DNA of 64,000 nucleotides from contig CAMPIQ010000003.1 of assembly GCA_946886475.1 (NCBI GenBank), positions 7,371-71,370 of the forward strand. Direction: 5' to 3'. The notes under the pieces were generated by a model, which did no database searches, was not told the DNA's origin, and saw nothing but the letters and a program-made list of their open reading frames with translations. This DNA is from an uncultured Chitinophagales bacterium. GTDB lineage: Bacteria > Bacteroidota > Bacteroidia > Chitinophagales > Chitinophagaceae. A program made the position numbers and the translations under genes. Of this stretch, positions 17,738 to 27,642 are shown in pieces. Numbering within the stretch: position 1 is the stretch's first letter; each line of letters opens with the position of its first letter.

Positions 17738-20398
17738 TTATTTTTCTCCCTGCGGCGATTCCAGTTGTTTTTGCATCCTTCTTACACGGTCTTCCAGTTT
17801 CTCCGATGTAAGATTTTCCCGCATGCTATCTACTTTTATCGGAAAGCAGAATGGAGTGAGGCGTTTAGGATAGGTAATTACTATTTTTGAATGTTGTATC
17901 CTCTGCAACATTTCTCTCAACCTTACTTCTTCCATTTGCTGGTCAAAAACCTCCTGGTAGGCCTGCCGGATCAAAACACTTCCAGGATCATATTCATTAA
18001 AGACGTTGAATAGCAGACCTGCAGATGCCTGCAAATGCCTTGTTTTTTTATGTTCACCGGGATAACCCTGGAAGATCAGTCCTCCGATCACTGCAATATC
18101 CCTGAATTTTCTTTTAGCCATCTCTGTTGAATTTACACTTCGCTGAATGTCAACTATCAGATCTTCTGCACTGAACAATTCATAAACATTACTGTCGTCA
18201 ACAGGAATGGGCTGATCGCTCAGTAATTCAAAACCATAATCGTTCATGGCAATAGAGAAGGTAATGGGAGTGATCCTGCTGATGCGGTATCCAAGTACGG
18301 CGGCCATGGCCTCATGAACCAGCCGGCCTTCAAATGGATAAACAAACAAATGAAATCCATCTTTTGTTTCTATCTGCTCTATCAATAATTCATTAGACCT
18401 GGGAACATGTGAAAGCCTGGCCTGTAATTCAAACAAAGGCAACAGCAGCGTTAGTTCCACCATATCTTTTTTGGGAGCAGATCTCTTAGATCCGGGTTTG
18501 ATTGCATGACCATCTGCGGATTCGCGATTCACCATTAGTGATGCATCATCAAAGGCCTGCCTCAGTACTTTTCCCAAGCTTGCAGAAAGTGGTAACCTTC
18601 CTCCAAGCCAGCTGGGAACCACAGATCTTTTTACTTTAGAATTTCTTACAATCACATTCATGTCCCTGATCATTACCAGCTCCAGTTGTTTGCCTGCAAG
18701 TGTAAATGCATCACCTGGTTCAAGCCTGGAAATGAACCACTCTTCTATGATGCCTATATATCCACCACCAAGGTATTTTACCCTGAGCATGGCATCACTT
18801 ACTATTGTTCCGATGTGCAGCCGGTGACGCATGGCAATACGCCTGCTTTTAATTCTATAAACCCCATTTTCTATTTCAACTTTTTTGTATTCATCGTATT
18901 GCTGAAGGGCATTACCTCCCGATGTCAGAAAATAAAGTATATCATTCCATTCTTCATCTGTTAATTCAGAAAAACAATGTGTGGTCTTTACTTCTTTCCA
19001 GATCTCAGCAGGAATGAAGCCATCTGAAACAGCAAGCGTACCCAGATATTGTATCAACACATCATAGCACAACACCATTGGCTCCCTGCTTTCAATGAAC
19101 TGTTCACCCATTGCCGATTTCAATGCTGCACCTTCAACCAGTTCAAGGGAATGGGTAGGTAAAAAATAAATTTTGCTTACAGCATCCGGACTATGTCCGC
19201 TTCGTCCTGCCCTTTGAAGAAAACGGGCAACCCCCTTGGGAGAACCAACCTGTATCACTGTTTCAACAGGACGGAAATCAACACCAAGATCCAGACTTGC
19301 AGTACACACCACCGCTTTAAGCTTTCCCTGGTGCAGGGCCTCTTCCACCCAGGTTCTTAATTCCATTTCAATACTCCCATGGTGGAGTGCAATAGCACCT
19401 GATAGTTCCGGAGCGATCCTTAACAGGGTCTGGTACCACATTTCACTCATTCCCCTTGTATTGATGAATATAAGTGTGGTTTTGCTTTGTTCAAGTATGG
19501 GTAAAACCTTTTCAGCCAATTTAATTCCCAGGTGTCCTGCCCAGGGATATTTCTCTATTTCGTCGGGCAGTATGGATTCCACTTCAATCTTTTTTTGAAG
19601 CTGTGCTCTTACTATAACGCCATCGTCTTTATTTTGACCAGTTAACTGTAAAGGATGTAACAGTACTTCCATTGCCTGGTTGAGGTTACCGATAGTAGCG
19701 CTGATACCCCAGAGTGATAGTTCAAAGTTTAAAGTTGAAAGATCAAAACCCTGATCAGTATTCTTTTCTATTGCTGATTTATGGTATTCGCCGGACTTTG
19801 AACTTTGAACTTTGAACTTCGAACTTCTTAGACCCACAATCCTGCTTATCGCCAGCTCCACCTGAACGCCTCTTTTTCCACCAATCAATTCATGCCATTC
19901 ATCAACTGCAATGAGTTTAAGCGTTTCAAAAACATCTGCATAATTCTTTTGTGCCAGCAACAGGTGTAAACTTTCAGGTGTGATGATAAGAACTTCCGGC
20001 ATTTGCCTTTTTTGTTTTTGACGGTCGCTGGCAGATGTATCTCCATTGCGTATACCCACCTTCCATTGCATGCCCAGTTCCTGAATTACTTCTTCCATAG
20101 CCCGGCCGATATCTTTTGCCAGTGCACGAAGAGGAGTGACCCAGATAAGCTGCAACCCATTCCTGGAAATGGTTTGATATTTTTTAGGGTTTTGATTGAT
20201 GAACTGTATGAGCCCTCCCAGAAAAACTGAAAAAGTTTTGCCTGTTCCGGTTGGAGCATTTACAAGTCCGCTCTTCCCGTTTATAATGTGTTGCCACGTT
20301 TCTTCCTGGTAGGCAAAAGGCTTGAGGCTTTTTGACTCCAGCCAGTTATTTATGATGGAATATCCTATGGTTTGCCGGAGTTTCAAATCGGTTTGCAA
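17738..20398 (-). CDS. ligase-associated DEXH-box (Lhr-like) helicase with an internal repeat-derived insertion
   Basis: This 886-residue SF2 helicase has Walker A APTGTGKT at about 48-55, the DEXH motif VDEWHE, motif III SAT in WGISATIGN, and motif VI QRAGRSGH. A Lhr-type winged-helix and C-terminal region follows. Residues of about 191-227 (LRSSKFKVQ... to ...NFELS) have no counterpart in the expected helicase sequence. They are encoded by inverted AACTTTG-type repeats at 19719-19826, inserted in frame just before motif III. The rest of the protein appears intact. It probably acts with the ligase and nucleases of the cluster in DNA repair. Confidence 0.92.
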   Translation of the reverse strand: MQTDLKLRQTIGYSIINNWLESKSLKPFAYQEETWQHIINGKSGLVNAPTGTGKTFSVFLGGLIQFINQNPKKYQTISRNGLQLIWVTPLRALAKDIGRAMEEVIQELGMQWKVGIRNGDTSASDRQKQKRQMPEVLIITPESLHLLLAQKNYADVFETLKLIAVDEWHELIGGKRGVQVELAISRIVGLRSSKFKVQSSKSGEYHKSAIEKNTDQGFDLSTLNFELSLWGISATIGNLNQAMEVLLHPLQLTGQNKDDGVIVRAQLQKKIEVESILPDEIEKYPWAGHLGIKLAEKVLPILEQSKTTLIFINTRGMSEMWYQTLLRIAPELSGAIALHHGSIEMELRTWVEEALHQGKLKAVVCTASLDLGVDFRPVETVIQVGSPKGVARFLQRAGRSGHSPDAVSKIYFLPTHSLELVEGAALKSAMGEQFIESREPMVLCYDVLIQYLGTLAVSDGFIPAEIWKEVKTTHCFSELTDEEWNDILYFLTSGGNALQQYDEYKKVEIENGVYRIKSRRIAMRHRLHIGTIVSDAMLRVKYLGGGYIGIIEEWFISRLEPGDAFTLAGKQLELVMIRDMNVIVRNSKVKRSVVPSWLGGRLPLSASLGKVLRQAFDDASLMVNRESADGHAIKPGSKRSAPKKDMVELTLLLPLFELQARLSHVPRSNELLIEQIETKDGFHLFVYPFEGRLVHEAMAAVLGYRISRITPITFSIAMNDYGFELLSDQPIPVDDSNVYELFSAEDLIVDIQRSVNSTEMAKRKFRDIAVIGGLIFQGYPGEHKKTRHLQASAGLLFNVFNEYDPGSVLIRQAYQEVFDQQMEEVRLREMLQRIQHSKIVITYPKRLTPFCFPIKVDSMRENLTSEKLEDRVRRMQKQLESPQGEK
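19719..19826. repeat. AACTTTG-type inverted-repeat element inside the helicase gene
   Basis: The left arm (19719-19737) reads AGTTCAAAGTTTAAAGTTG. The right arm (19795-19826) holds four tandem ACTTTGA/ACTTCGA heptads. The arms are near-perfect inverted complements with about 57 bp between them. The element is about 108 bp, a multiple of three, and is read through as about 36 residues. Confidence 0.75.
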
Positions 20399-20474
20399 TT
20401 TACCATATAGGGTGATATGGTATCAGGAAGTTTATTGATAAGTTGAAATATTTGGCAGCCTGGATGGTATTGCG

Positions 20475-21857
20475 TTATAAACCTTTTAAGTATTCGATCA
20501 CTGCCTTTCTCTGGGCAGCGGACAAATGATCACCAAAATAATGTCCATAATTACCATAGCCTGGTATGGTGGTATTGTAAACTGAACTGTTGGCAGACCT
20601 GGTTTCCGTTTTATATACCCATCCGGGATTATCATAATTGTATTGCGGCTTTTCAAAATCCCTGGACCAGTAAGTGGGACGAAGTTTACTGTTCAATACA
20701 GCTTCAAGCGTTGGGACCGATCCATTATGTAAATAGGGCGCGGTGATCCAGATGCCATCAAGCGGTGGAGCTATGTACCCGGCGAATGGTTCGAGCCTTG
20801 CCGGATTTTCCCCTTTTGTAAACCAGCTTTTATTGAACCAGTTTACAAACTGTGGATTAGAATAATTGCTTTTGTATAACATGGAATCTGTGCCGATCAT
20901 GGACTGGGGGATCAATAAATTGGGATAGGTTTCATTCTCCCCGTAAGTTCCATGACAACCACTGCAGTTTTGCTGAAAAATTATGCTGCCCTGCAAGGCA
21001 AGTTCCTGGTTAACCGGCTTTGGAAAAGCAGGTGGTTCAATTGAGTAGATATAAGCCAATACATCCGGCATGTGCTGGTTCACTTCCCTTGATTCAGCTG
21101 TATCAGTTACAGTAAGAAGGTTGGAGGCCATAAGGAACCTGCCAAAATCGCCCCGGCCAAAACCGTTATAGAACATGGCGTTCTTTTTTTTCAGCAGCCA
21201 CCACGGAGGTGTGTCAGTCGGGATCACTTCTTTTGGAATGGACATTTGTGGCTCATCTTTCCATTCAAAGGTTATGGGATCGCGATGGGCAACAAGCACT
21301 GCAGCCAGCCGGTCGGCAATGTTAACTCCTTTTGCATCTGCATATAAATGACCTGCAATAGCCTTACTTACTTTTAAAAAATTCAGTGCCGCCTCGTATT
21401 GTGAAGGAGCATTTTGTTTTAAAACTTTTTCAAGTAATTCAATGTTGGCAGCATTGAACTTTTCTGATTGTGTGAAATCGGCCAATGAATTTCCAAGTCC
21501 GATTATCAGCCTGTCGTCAAATACCTGCGCATGACACTGAAGACAATTGGGCGCTACCAATATTTCTCCATTCTTTGCTTTTATTGCAGTGTATTCGTAA
21601 GAGATATTTTTATTGATGCCGCCGCGTTGAAGATCGTCTTTCATGGAAAGCCCTGCACCAAAAAGAAATATATTATAAGGAATGCCGCTTTTTACATAAT
21701 CTCCTTTCACCAGGTATTCATAACCTTCTTTTGGATCTCCGGTTCTTTGTTTGGTGGGAGGAATATAAACAGGCTTGTCACCTGCGAAATGATTCATCAC
21801 CGCAAAACTTATCACCCAAACAGAAATAAAAAGAGAAAGGGCTACACATTTTTTCAT
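20475..21857 (-). CDS. diheme c-type cytochrome (RoxA/peroxidase-like)
   Basis: This 460-residue protein has an N-terminal signal or anchor (about 4-22) and two heme-binding CXXCH motifs: CLQCH at 105-109 and CSGCH at 298-302. Blocks such as FYNGFGRGDFGRFLMASN and APYLHNGSVPTLEAVL are shared with large diheme cytochromes of the peroxidase/RoxA group, which act in the periplasm. The substrate is unknown. It lies between the helicase and ligase genes on the same strand. TATCTTTA just upstream may be a separate promoter. Confidence 0.85.
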   Translation of the reverse strand: MKKCVALSLFISVWVISFAVMNHFAGDKPVYIPPTKQRTGDPKEGYEYLVKGDYVKSGIPYNIFLFGAGLSMKDDLQRGGINKNISYEYTAIKAKNGEILVAPNCLQCHAQVFDDRLIIGLGNSLADFTQSEKFNAANIELLEKVLKQNAPSQYEAALNFLKVSKAIAGHLYADAKGVNIADRLAAVLVAHRDPITFEWKDEPQMSIPKEVIPTDTPPWWLLKKKNAMFYNGFGRGDFGRFLMASNLLTVTDTAESREVNQHMPDVLAYIYSIEPPAFPKPVNQELALQGSIIFQQNCSGCHGTYGENETYPNLLIPQSMIGTDSMLYKSNYSNPQFVNWFNKSWFTKGENPARLEPFAGYIAPPLDGIWITAPYLHNGSVPTLEAVLNSKLRPTYWSRDFEKPQYNYDNPGWVYKTETRSANSSVYNTTIPGYGNYGHYFGDHLSAAQRKAVIEYLKGL

Positions 21858-21885
21858 GCTCTATAAAGATAATACACCCTTTTGC

Positions 21886-23490
21886 TTATTTTCCGTACAA
21901 CTCCAGCATTTGCTTCAGGTCTTCAAGCGTATTGACCTCATCAGGTTTTTTATCCTGTCTCCACCTGCTGATCCTTGGAAAACGCAAGGCTACACCCGAT
22001 TTGTGACGCCTGGAAGCTGCTATGCCTTCGAAGGCGATCTCGAATACCAGCTCGGGCTTTACAGTTCTGACGGGACCAAATTTTTCAATTGAATTTCTTT
22101 TTACAAAATAATCCACCTGTGCAAATTCTTTATCTGTCAAACCCGAATAAGCTTTTGTAAAGGCAACAAGCTTATCCCCATCCCTTACGGCAAAGGTATA
22201 GTCCGTATAAAGATTACTTCTTCTGCCGGCTCCTTTTTGAGCATAGATCATTACGGCATCGATGGTGAGGGGATCGATCTTCCATTTCCACCAGTCACCT
22301 CTTTTTCTGCCTACCTGGTAAGAAGATGATTTTTTCTTGATCATAAAACCTTCTGCACCCATTGCCCTTGAATTTTTTCTGAGTGCAGCCAGTTCACTCC
22401 AGTTGCTAAAATCAACAACCGGGGAAAGGATCAGTTTTGGATGGTTGATGGATAATACCAATTGTTCCAGTAGAGTTCTTCTTTCATCGAGTGTTTTTGA
22501 GCGGATATCTTCGCTGTTGTATTCAAGCAGGTCGTAGGCAAAGAAAGCAATGGGCGCTTCCTGCAGTTGTTTTTTGCTGATATTCTTTCTTCCGATCCTG
22601 GTTTGCAATATTGCAAAGGGAAGGGGTTTCCGGTCAACTGAAGGGATGATCTCTCCATCTATGGCAACGCCATCCGGTAACAGTTCACAGAAAGACTGAT
22701 ATTCAGGAAATTTATCCGTCATCAGTTCTTCGCCGCGGCTCCAGACAAATAATTCACTATTTCTCCTGATCACCTGTCCCCTGATGCCATCCCATTTCCA
22801 TTCTGCCTGCCAATTTGCAGGATCGCCCAATAATTTTTCCAGGTCGTTTTCCTCAATAGCATAGGCAAGATAAAATGGATAGGGTTTAGACCAGTCAGTT
22901 GTGGTGGCATGTGCGCTTAACAATTCATCAAACCTGATAAGGTTTGGGTCCCAGTTGCCACTTATGCGGTGTGCAATATCTGAAGCCTCAGACTGCATGG
23001 TTTTTGCCAGTGCATTCACCATGATCTTTTGTGATACCCCTATCCTGAATCCACCGGTAATGAGTTTATTGAAAACAAAGCGTTCCGCATCATTCATTTC
23101 CATCCATGCATCAATAATGAATTGCTTACGTGTTTCCTCCGGTTCTTTTTCAATGATCTTTAATTTTTCAAGGTAATACCATAGAGGATGTACATTATCT
23201 TTCTGATTATTTTTTTCAGGGAGTAACAGGGTAATGGTTTCTGCAAGGTCTCCAACAACATGATAGGATTCTTCAAAAAGCCAGAAGGGGAGGCCTGTTA
23301 ATTCAACAGCATAATTTGCCAGTTGTGTTGTATTTACTGCTCTTTTAGGCCGTCTTCCGCTAAAAATGGCAATAACCCACACCTTGTCTTTATCGTTTGC
23401 CACTCTAAAGTAATCAACCAGTGCATTTAATTTATCATTGGTCTTAGTACTGCTTCCAAGTTTCATTACCAGTTCTGCAAATTGTTTCAT
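21886..23490 (-). CDS. ATP-dependent DNA ligase
   Basis: This 534-residue protein has an N-terminal DNA-binding domain, the nucleotidyltransferase motif EWKWDGIRG with adenylated lysine K232, the motif DGEII, and the C-terminal OB-fold with motif VAFEGIAASRRHKSGVALRFPRI-type residues. It seals nicks using ATP. Bacteria normally rely on NAD-dependent LigA, so this is an accessory repair ligase. It groups with PdeM, the Lhr-like helicase and the MBL exonuclease. The cytochrome gene follows 28 bp downstream. Confidence 0.94.
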   Translation of the reverse strand: MKQFAELVMKLGSSTKTNDKLNALVDYFRVANDKDKVWVIAIFSGRRPKRAVNTTQLANYAVELTGLPFWLFEESYHVVGDLAETITLLLPEKNNQKDNVHPLWYYLEKLKIIEKEPEETRKQFIIDAWMEMNDAERFVFNKLITGGFRIGVSQKIMVNALAKTMQSEASDIAHRISGNWDPNLIRFDELLSAHATTTDWSKPYPFYLAYAIEENDLEKLLGDPANWQAEWKWDGIRGQVIRRNSELFVWSRGEELMTDKFPEYQSFCELLPDGVAIDGEIIPSVDRKPLPFAILQTRIGRKNISKKQLQEAPIAFFAYDLLEYNSEDIRSKTLDERRTLLEQLVLSINHPKLILSPVVDFSNWSELAALRKNSRAMGAEGFMIKKKSSSYQVGRKRGDWWKWKIDPLTIDAVMIYAQKGAGRRSNLYTDYTFAVRDGDKLVAFTKAYSGLTDKEFAQVDYFVKRNSIEKFGPVRTVKPELVFEIAFEGIAASRRHKSGVALRFPRISRWRQDKKPDEVNTLEDLKQMLELYGK

Positions 23491-23596
23491 CCGGGTTAAT
23501 TATCCTTTTAAAAGGGATCAATTTGATCCAATAATAAACTGAATGGTATTTCCTGAAGACTTACACAGCTGCTTAGTTGAAATCCTTTTTTATAAA

Positions 23597-24625
23597 CTAT
23601 TCCTGTTCTACTGGATTTTCTTCTTCCGTTAATTCAATTCCTCCCTCCGTTTCATCTCCATATTCGGTTTTTACCTCTTTTGAAAAAATGCCCTGTTCAT
23701 TCAGGTATCTTGTAAAAACCGACTGAAAGCCATGGGTTGTAAAAACACATTCTGCTTCGGTGGCCCTGCAGGCTTTTATTAATCCATTCCAGTCTGCATG
23801 ATCACTGATCACAAAGCCGGCATCCGCATTTTTCCTTCTTACATTTCCACGAACCTGCATCCAGCCGCTACAGATCCCGATCTCATAAGGAAGAAAACGT
23901 TTGATCCATGGAGAGCCTTCCGCACCTGAGGGTGCAATCACCACACTTCCTTTCAGTTCTTCTTTTGATACATCAATTACTCTTTTCACCGCGGGTAATT
24001 TCCATCCTGCATTCACCAATGCCATATGAACATTGTAGACTGCCCCGTGTAAAAAAATTTTGTCGGTTACTTCAGCAACCGGCAACAACAGGCGTTGTGC
24101 TTTTCCAAGGCTATAGGCTATCAATACAGAAGTTTTTCCTTCCATTTGATTTTTATTGATCCAGTTTTTTACACCCTGGTAAATTTCATGCTGTGGCTTC
24201 CAGTTATAAATGGGTAACCCAAAGGTTGATTCAGTAATAAAGTTGTGACATTTAACCGGTTCAAATTGTCCGCTAAGTCCATCGTTTTCCAGTTTATAAT
24301 CTCCACTCACCACCCATATTTCACCATTGTGTTCCACCCTGATCTGGGAAGAACCTATAATATGGCCTGCAGGGTATAAACTGATTCTTACCCCATTGAT
24401 ATAGATTGTTTCATTCCATCCAATACTTTCATAATGATTATTGCCAAGTCTTTGCTGCAATATAGGTTTGGTATCGTGGTGACACAGGTACCATTTGCTC
24501 CCCCATCTTGCATGGTCACTATGGGCATGGGTGATCACGGCTTTGTTAACGGGGCGCCAGGGATCTATGTAAAAATCACCCTCACGGCAGTATAGACCTT
24601 TATTTGTGAATTCGATCAGAGGCAT
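23597..24625 (-). CDS. ligase-associated MBL-fold DNA exonuclease
   Basis: This 342-residue metallo-beta-lactamase-fold nuclease of the beta-CASP/CPSF type has the metal motif THAHSDH at about 32-38, and further metal ligands in SGDYKLEND, AGHIIGSSQ and VISDHADW. It is the exonuclease of the ligase-associated repair cluster (processing of 3' or 5' DNA ends, by family). It lies upstream of the ligase gene with a 106-bp gap. The acidic tail (EEENPVEQE) is not conserved in the family core. Confidence 0.92.
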   Translation of the reverse strand: MPLIEFTNKGLYCREGDFYIDPWRPVNKAVITHAHSDHARWGSKWYLCHHDTKPILQQRLGNNHYESIGWNETIYINGVRISLYPAGHIIGSSQIRVEHNGEIWVVSGDYKLENDGLSGQFEPVKCHNFITESTFGLPIYNWKPQHEIYQGVKNWINKNQMEGKTSVLIAYSLGKAQRLLLPVAEVTDKIFLHGAVYNVHMALVNAGWKLPAVKRVIDVSKEELKGSVVIAPSGAEGSPWIKRFLPYEIGICSGWMQVRGNVRRKNADAGFVISDHADWNGLIKACRATEAECVFTTHGFQSVFTRYLNEQGIFSKEVKTEYGDETEGGIELTEEENPVEQE

Positions 24626-24701
24626 GCGGCTACCTGTATTTAAGGTTATTGATACAGTGCAAAGTTCGTACCCGGTGCACTGAAAACCTCAATGCGAAGG
24701 C

Positions 24702-25907
24702 TTAGTAAAGAACATTCTTGCTGCCACCGAGCACTTTAATAAAGTAGAGGTATTTGTTTTCAAAATAATCGAGGGTCATATCAGAACTGTTCTTAAATAC
24801 AGGCTGAATATCCATTGGCGTAAGAATGTAATTTCCTTTACGGGAAAGATTTGATGCAATGTCTTTTTTTGTATCCAGGAGCAGTAATGAAAAGCGAAGC
24901 ATGGTCTCATAGCCACGGAAAAACATTTCTCCGGGTTTTGTACTCATATCATTACTGAATTTTGATGAAAGATGTGTTTCCAAATCAGATCCCCGGTTAT
25001 AATAAAATGGAGATGAATAAATAATTTCCAGATTACTTAATTCTTTGTTGGACAAATTAAAGTTATCCCAGGTAGGCATTCCAACCAGCAACATGGGATA
25101 TTTTTTTAAGGTAGTCAGGGTCATGGCCAGTTTCATTCCAAATCTTTCTTCCAGACTGCCTGTTATCACAATATTTTTTCTGGTGCTGTCAAGATGCTTT
25201 GCAATAAACTGTGGACTGAAATCATTTGTAACATCAACAAATTTCATATCCAGTTTACTTGCCAGTGTTGATTTTGAAAATTCAATAAAATGATTTTTGA
25301 TCTGATCTTCCTGTACCCCCTTTTTCCTGAATACAACTACCTTCTCAAGCGGATAATACCGTTGTAGAAAACGGTAAATTCCTTCCATGTGCGCCTGCAG
25401 CGTGGAATTCAGTACAACCATGTAAGGATTGTCATAAACCCCGGCATCATTGGGAAGTGTAGCTGAAATGAAAGGTATCTTTTTACGTTGTGCCGCCTCT
25501 GCAAGCATTCTTGTTTCTCCTGCATTGGAATGGGCTATGATCAATTCAACATCCTCCATTTCCGGACTTGATAAATGCGGGGTTATTCCTTCCTTCCCTT
25601 TTGTATCATAAAAGAAAACTTCCAGTGGGGCACCTCTTTCTTCCAGTGAATCGAGCGCTAATTGTACACCATAATAAAACTCAAGTCCGGCAATGGAAAA
25701 TCTGGCGCCAGTTTTTTCATAACGGAAATTTCCACGCGCATCAAATGCCGAATCAAGATATAAAGGGGCAAATACTGCTATCTTATGACGCAAAGTATCC
25801 TGGGCGTTTGCATGTTTAACGGTTCCGCAAAAAACCATTAAAAAACAAATAAGAAATGAGAACCATTTTCTATTGATGCCAGGGACAAGGTTCATGTTTA
25901 TTAGCAT
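24702..25907 (-). CDS. ABC-type substrate-binding-like periplasmic protein
   Basis: This 401-residue protein has a signal peptide (about 15-36) and a bilobed periplasmic-binding-protein type I pattern: IAVFAPLYLDSA, GVQLALDSLEE, VELIIAHSNAGETRMLAEAA, then YPLEKVVVFRKK. No transporter genes are adjacent. In Bacteroidota such proteins often stand alone near guaA, and the ligand is unknown. It lies directly downstream of guaA on the same strand, with 29 bp between them. Confidence 0.75.
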   Translation of the reverse strand: MLINMNLVPGINRKWFSFLICFLMVFCGTVKHANAQDTLRHKIAVFAPLYLDSAFDARGNFRYEKTGARFSIAGLEFYYGVQLALDSLEERGAPLEVFFYDTKGKEGITPHLSSPEMEDVELIIAHSNAGETRMLAEAAQRKKIPFISATLPNDAGVYDNPYMVVLNSTLQAHMEGIYRFLQRYYPLEKVVVFRKKGVQEDQIKNHFIEFSKSTLASKLDMKFVDVTNDFSPQFIAKHLDSTRKNIVITGSLEERFGMKLAMTLTTLKKYPMLLVGMPTWDNFNLSNKELSNLEIIYSSPFYYNRGSDLETHLSSKFSNDMSTKPGEMFFRGYETMLRFSLLLLDTKKDIASNLSRKGNYILTPMDIQPVFKNSSDMTLDYFENKYLYFIKVLGGSKNVLY

Positions 25908-25936
25908 AATTAATTTTCAACAGCAACTTAAAGTAA

Positions 25937-27475
25937 TTATTCCCATTCTATTGTGGCAGGTGGTTTACTGCTGATATCATAAACCACTCTGTTGATGCCT
26001 CTTACTGAATTAATGATCTCGTTTGATACATGCGCTAAAAAATCATATGGAAGGTGTGCCCAGTCAGCGGTCATTCCATCAACACTGGTAACAGCCCTGA
26101 GGGCAACAGTGAATTCATAGGTTCTTTCATCACCCATAACACCTACACTTCTTACCGGGAGTAAGATTGCTCCCGCCTGCCAAACCGTTGCATATAAATT
26201 ATGTGATTTTAATGCTTTAACATAAATATCATCTGCTTTTTGCAACATTTTTACTTTTTCTTCAGTTACCTCTCCCAGAATGCGGATGGCCAGGCCTGGT
26301 CCGGGGAAAGGATGCCGGCTGATCATATCAGACGGGATGCCCAGTTGGGAACCAACTTTTCTTACTTCATCTTTAAAAAGATACCTTAAAGGTTCAACCA
26401 GACCTAAATGCATTTTTTTCGGTAGTCCGCCAACGTTATGGTGCGACTTAATGGTAACTGATGGTCCATGAACGGAAACACTTTCAATTACATCGGGGTA
26501 TATGGTACCCTGTCCTAGTAAAGAAACCCCTTTTATTTTTTTAGCTTCTTCCTGGAAGGTCTCAATAAAAAGTTTACCAATTACTTTCCGCTTTTTCTCA
26601 GGATCTGTTTTTCCCTTAAGTTTTTCATAGAATTTCTTACGGGCATCTATTCCTTTTACATTTAATCCCAGTTCCTTGTATGTTTTTAATACATTTTCAA
26701 ATTCATCTTTACGCAATACACCATTATCTACAAAAATGCCATGGAGGTTCTTTCCAATGGCCTGGCTGATCAATGTTGCAGCAACTGTTGAATCTACTCC
26801 TCCACTTAAGGCCATGATCACTTTCCGGTCACCTATTTTATTTTTTAATTCTTCAACCGTATCATTTACGAAATGTGCGGGGGTCCAATCCTGCTGGCAA
26901 CCACAAATGTTTACCAGGAAATTATGCAGGATCTTTTTTCCTTCAATGGAATGATAAACTTCCGGGTGGAACTGTAATCCATATAATGGTCTGCTATTAT
27001 TTTCATTTTTGTACCTGAATGCTGCAACCGGGATGCTGTCCGTAGTTGCCAGTAATTCAAAGGAAGATGGAAGTTTAAGAATAGTATCACCATGGCTCAT
27101 CCATACCTGCGAAGAGGATACAAGGTTTTGAAATAAGGCATCTTCTTTTTCTATATGAAGAACCGCTCTTCCGTATTCCCTTTTATTGCTTTTTTCTACC
27201 TTTCCGCCATATTGTTTGGCTGTCAGCTGGGCTCCATAGCATACGCCAAGAACCGGCACATTTTCTATCAATTCTGAAACATTTACGGCAGGCGCCTCCT
27301 TTTCGTTTACTGAAAAAGGCGAACCGGATAAGATCACACCCTTTAAGGAAGGATCATATTTAAAGGCTTTATTGAATGGGATGATCTCGCAATAAACATT
27401 GGCCTCTCTTACGGCCCTAGCTATTAATTGGGTATACTGGGAGCCGAAGTCAAGAATCAGGATCTTTTCTGTCAT
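25937..27475 (-). CDS. guaA: GMP synthase (glutamine-hydrolysing)
   Basis: This 512-residue enzyme has the class I glutamine amidotransferase domain (nucleophile in GVCYGAQ, His in FHPEVYH) and the PP-loop ATP pyrophosphatase motif ALSGGVDST, followed by the GMPS C-terminal dimerisation domain. It converts XMP to GMP. The open frame extends upstream to 27532, but translation most likely starts at the ATG at 27475: [20 protein letters not shown] is the canonical N-terminus and the extra 19 residues have no match. Confidence 0.96.
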   Translation of the reverse strand: MTEKILILDFGSQYTQLIARAVREANVYCEIIPFNKAFKYDPSLKGVILSGSPFSVNEKEAPAVNVSELIENVPVLGVCYGAQLTAKQYGGKVEKSNKREYGRAVLHIEKEDALFQNLVSSSQVWMSHGDTILKLPSSFELLATTDSIPVAAFRYKNENNSRPLYGLQFHPEVYHSIEGKKILHNFLVNICGCQQDWTPAHFVNDTVEELKNKIGDRKVIMALSGGVDSTVAATLISQAIGKNLHGIFVDNGVLRKDEFENVLKTYKELGLNVKGIDARKKFYEKLKGKTDPEKKRKVIGKLFIETFQEEAKKIKGVSLLGQGTIYPDVIESVSVHGPSVTIKSHHNVGGLPKKMHLGLVEPLRYLFKDEVRKVGSQLGIPSDMISRHPFPGPGLAIRILGEVTEEKVKMLQKADDIYVKALKSHNLYATVWQAGAILLPVRSVGVMGDERTYEFTVALRAVTSVDGMTADWAHLPYDFLAHVSNEIINSVRGINRVVYDISSKPPATIEWE

Positions 27476-27609
27476 GGGGTGTGAAGGTAAAAAAACATAG
27501 CGAAACAGCGCCTGGTGCATCCCGGTCTGCAAGACCCGATGAGGTTTTTTATTAGTAATTTGTACCAGGCTGTTTTCTTTATGGATCCTTTTTCCTGTAA
27601 CCTGGTGGA

Positions 27610-27617
27610 TATTTTTG
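27610..27617 (+). promoter_or_regulatory. -7 promoter box of the GIN-domain lipoprotein gene
   Basis: TATTTTTG is a full match to TAnnTTTG, 25 bp before the ATG at 27643. Confidence 0.55.
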
Positions 27618-27642
27618 TAGTCTGAACATTTAAACTGCTGTT

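Noticed and set aside
27476..27532. 19-residue N-terminal extension of GMP synthase
   Set aside because: It has no match to the family; the canonical start is the ATG at 27475.
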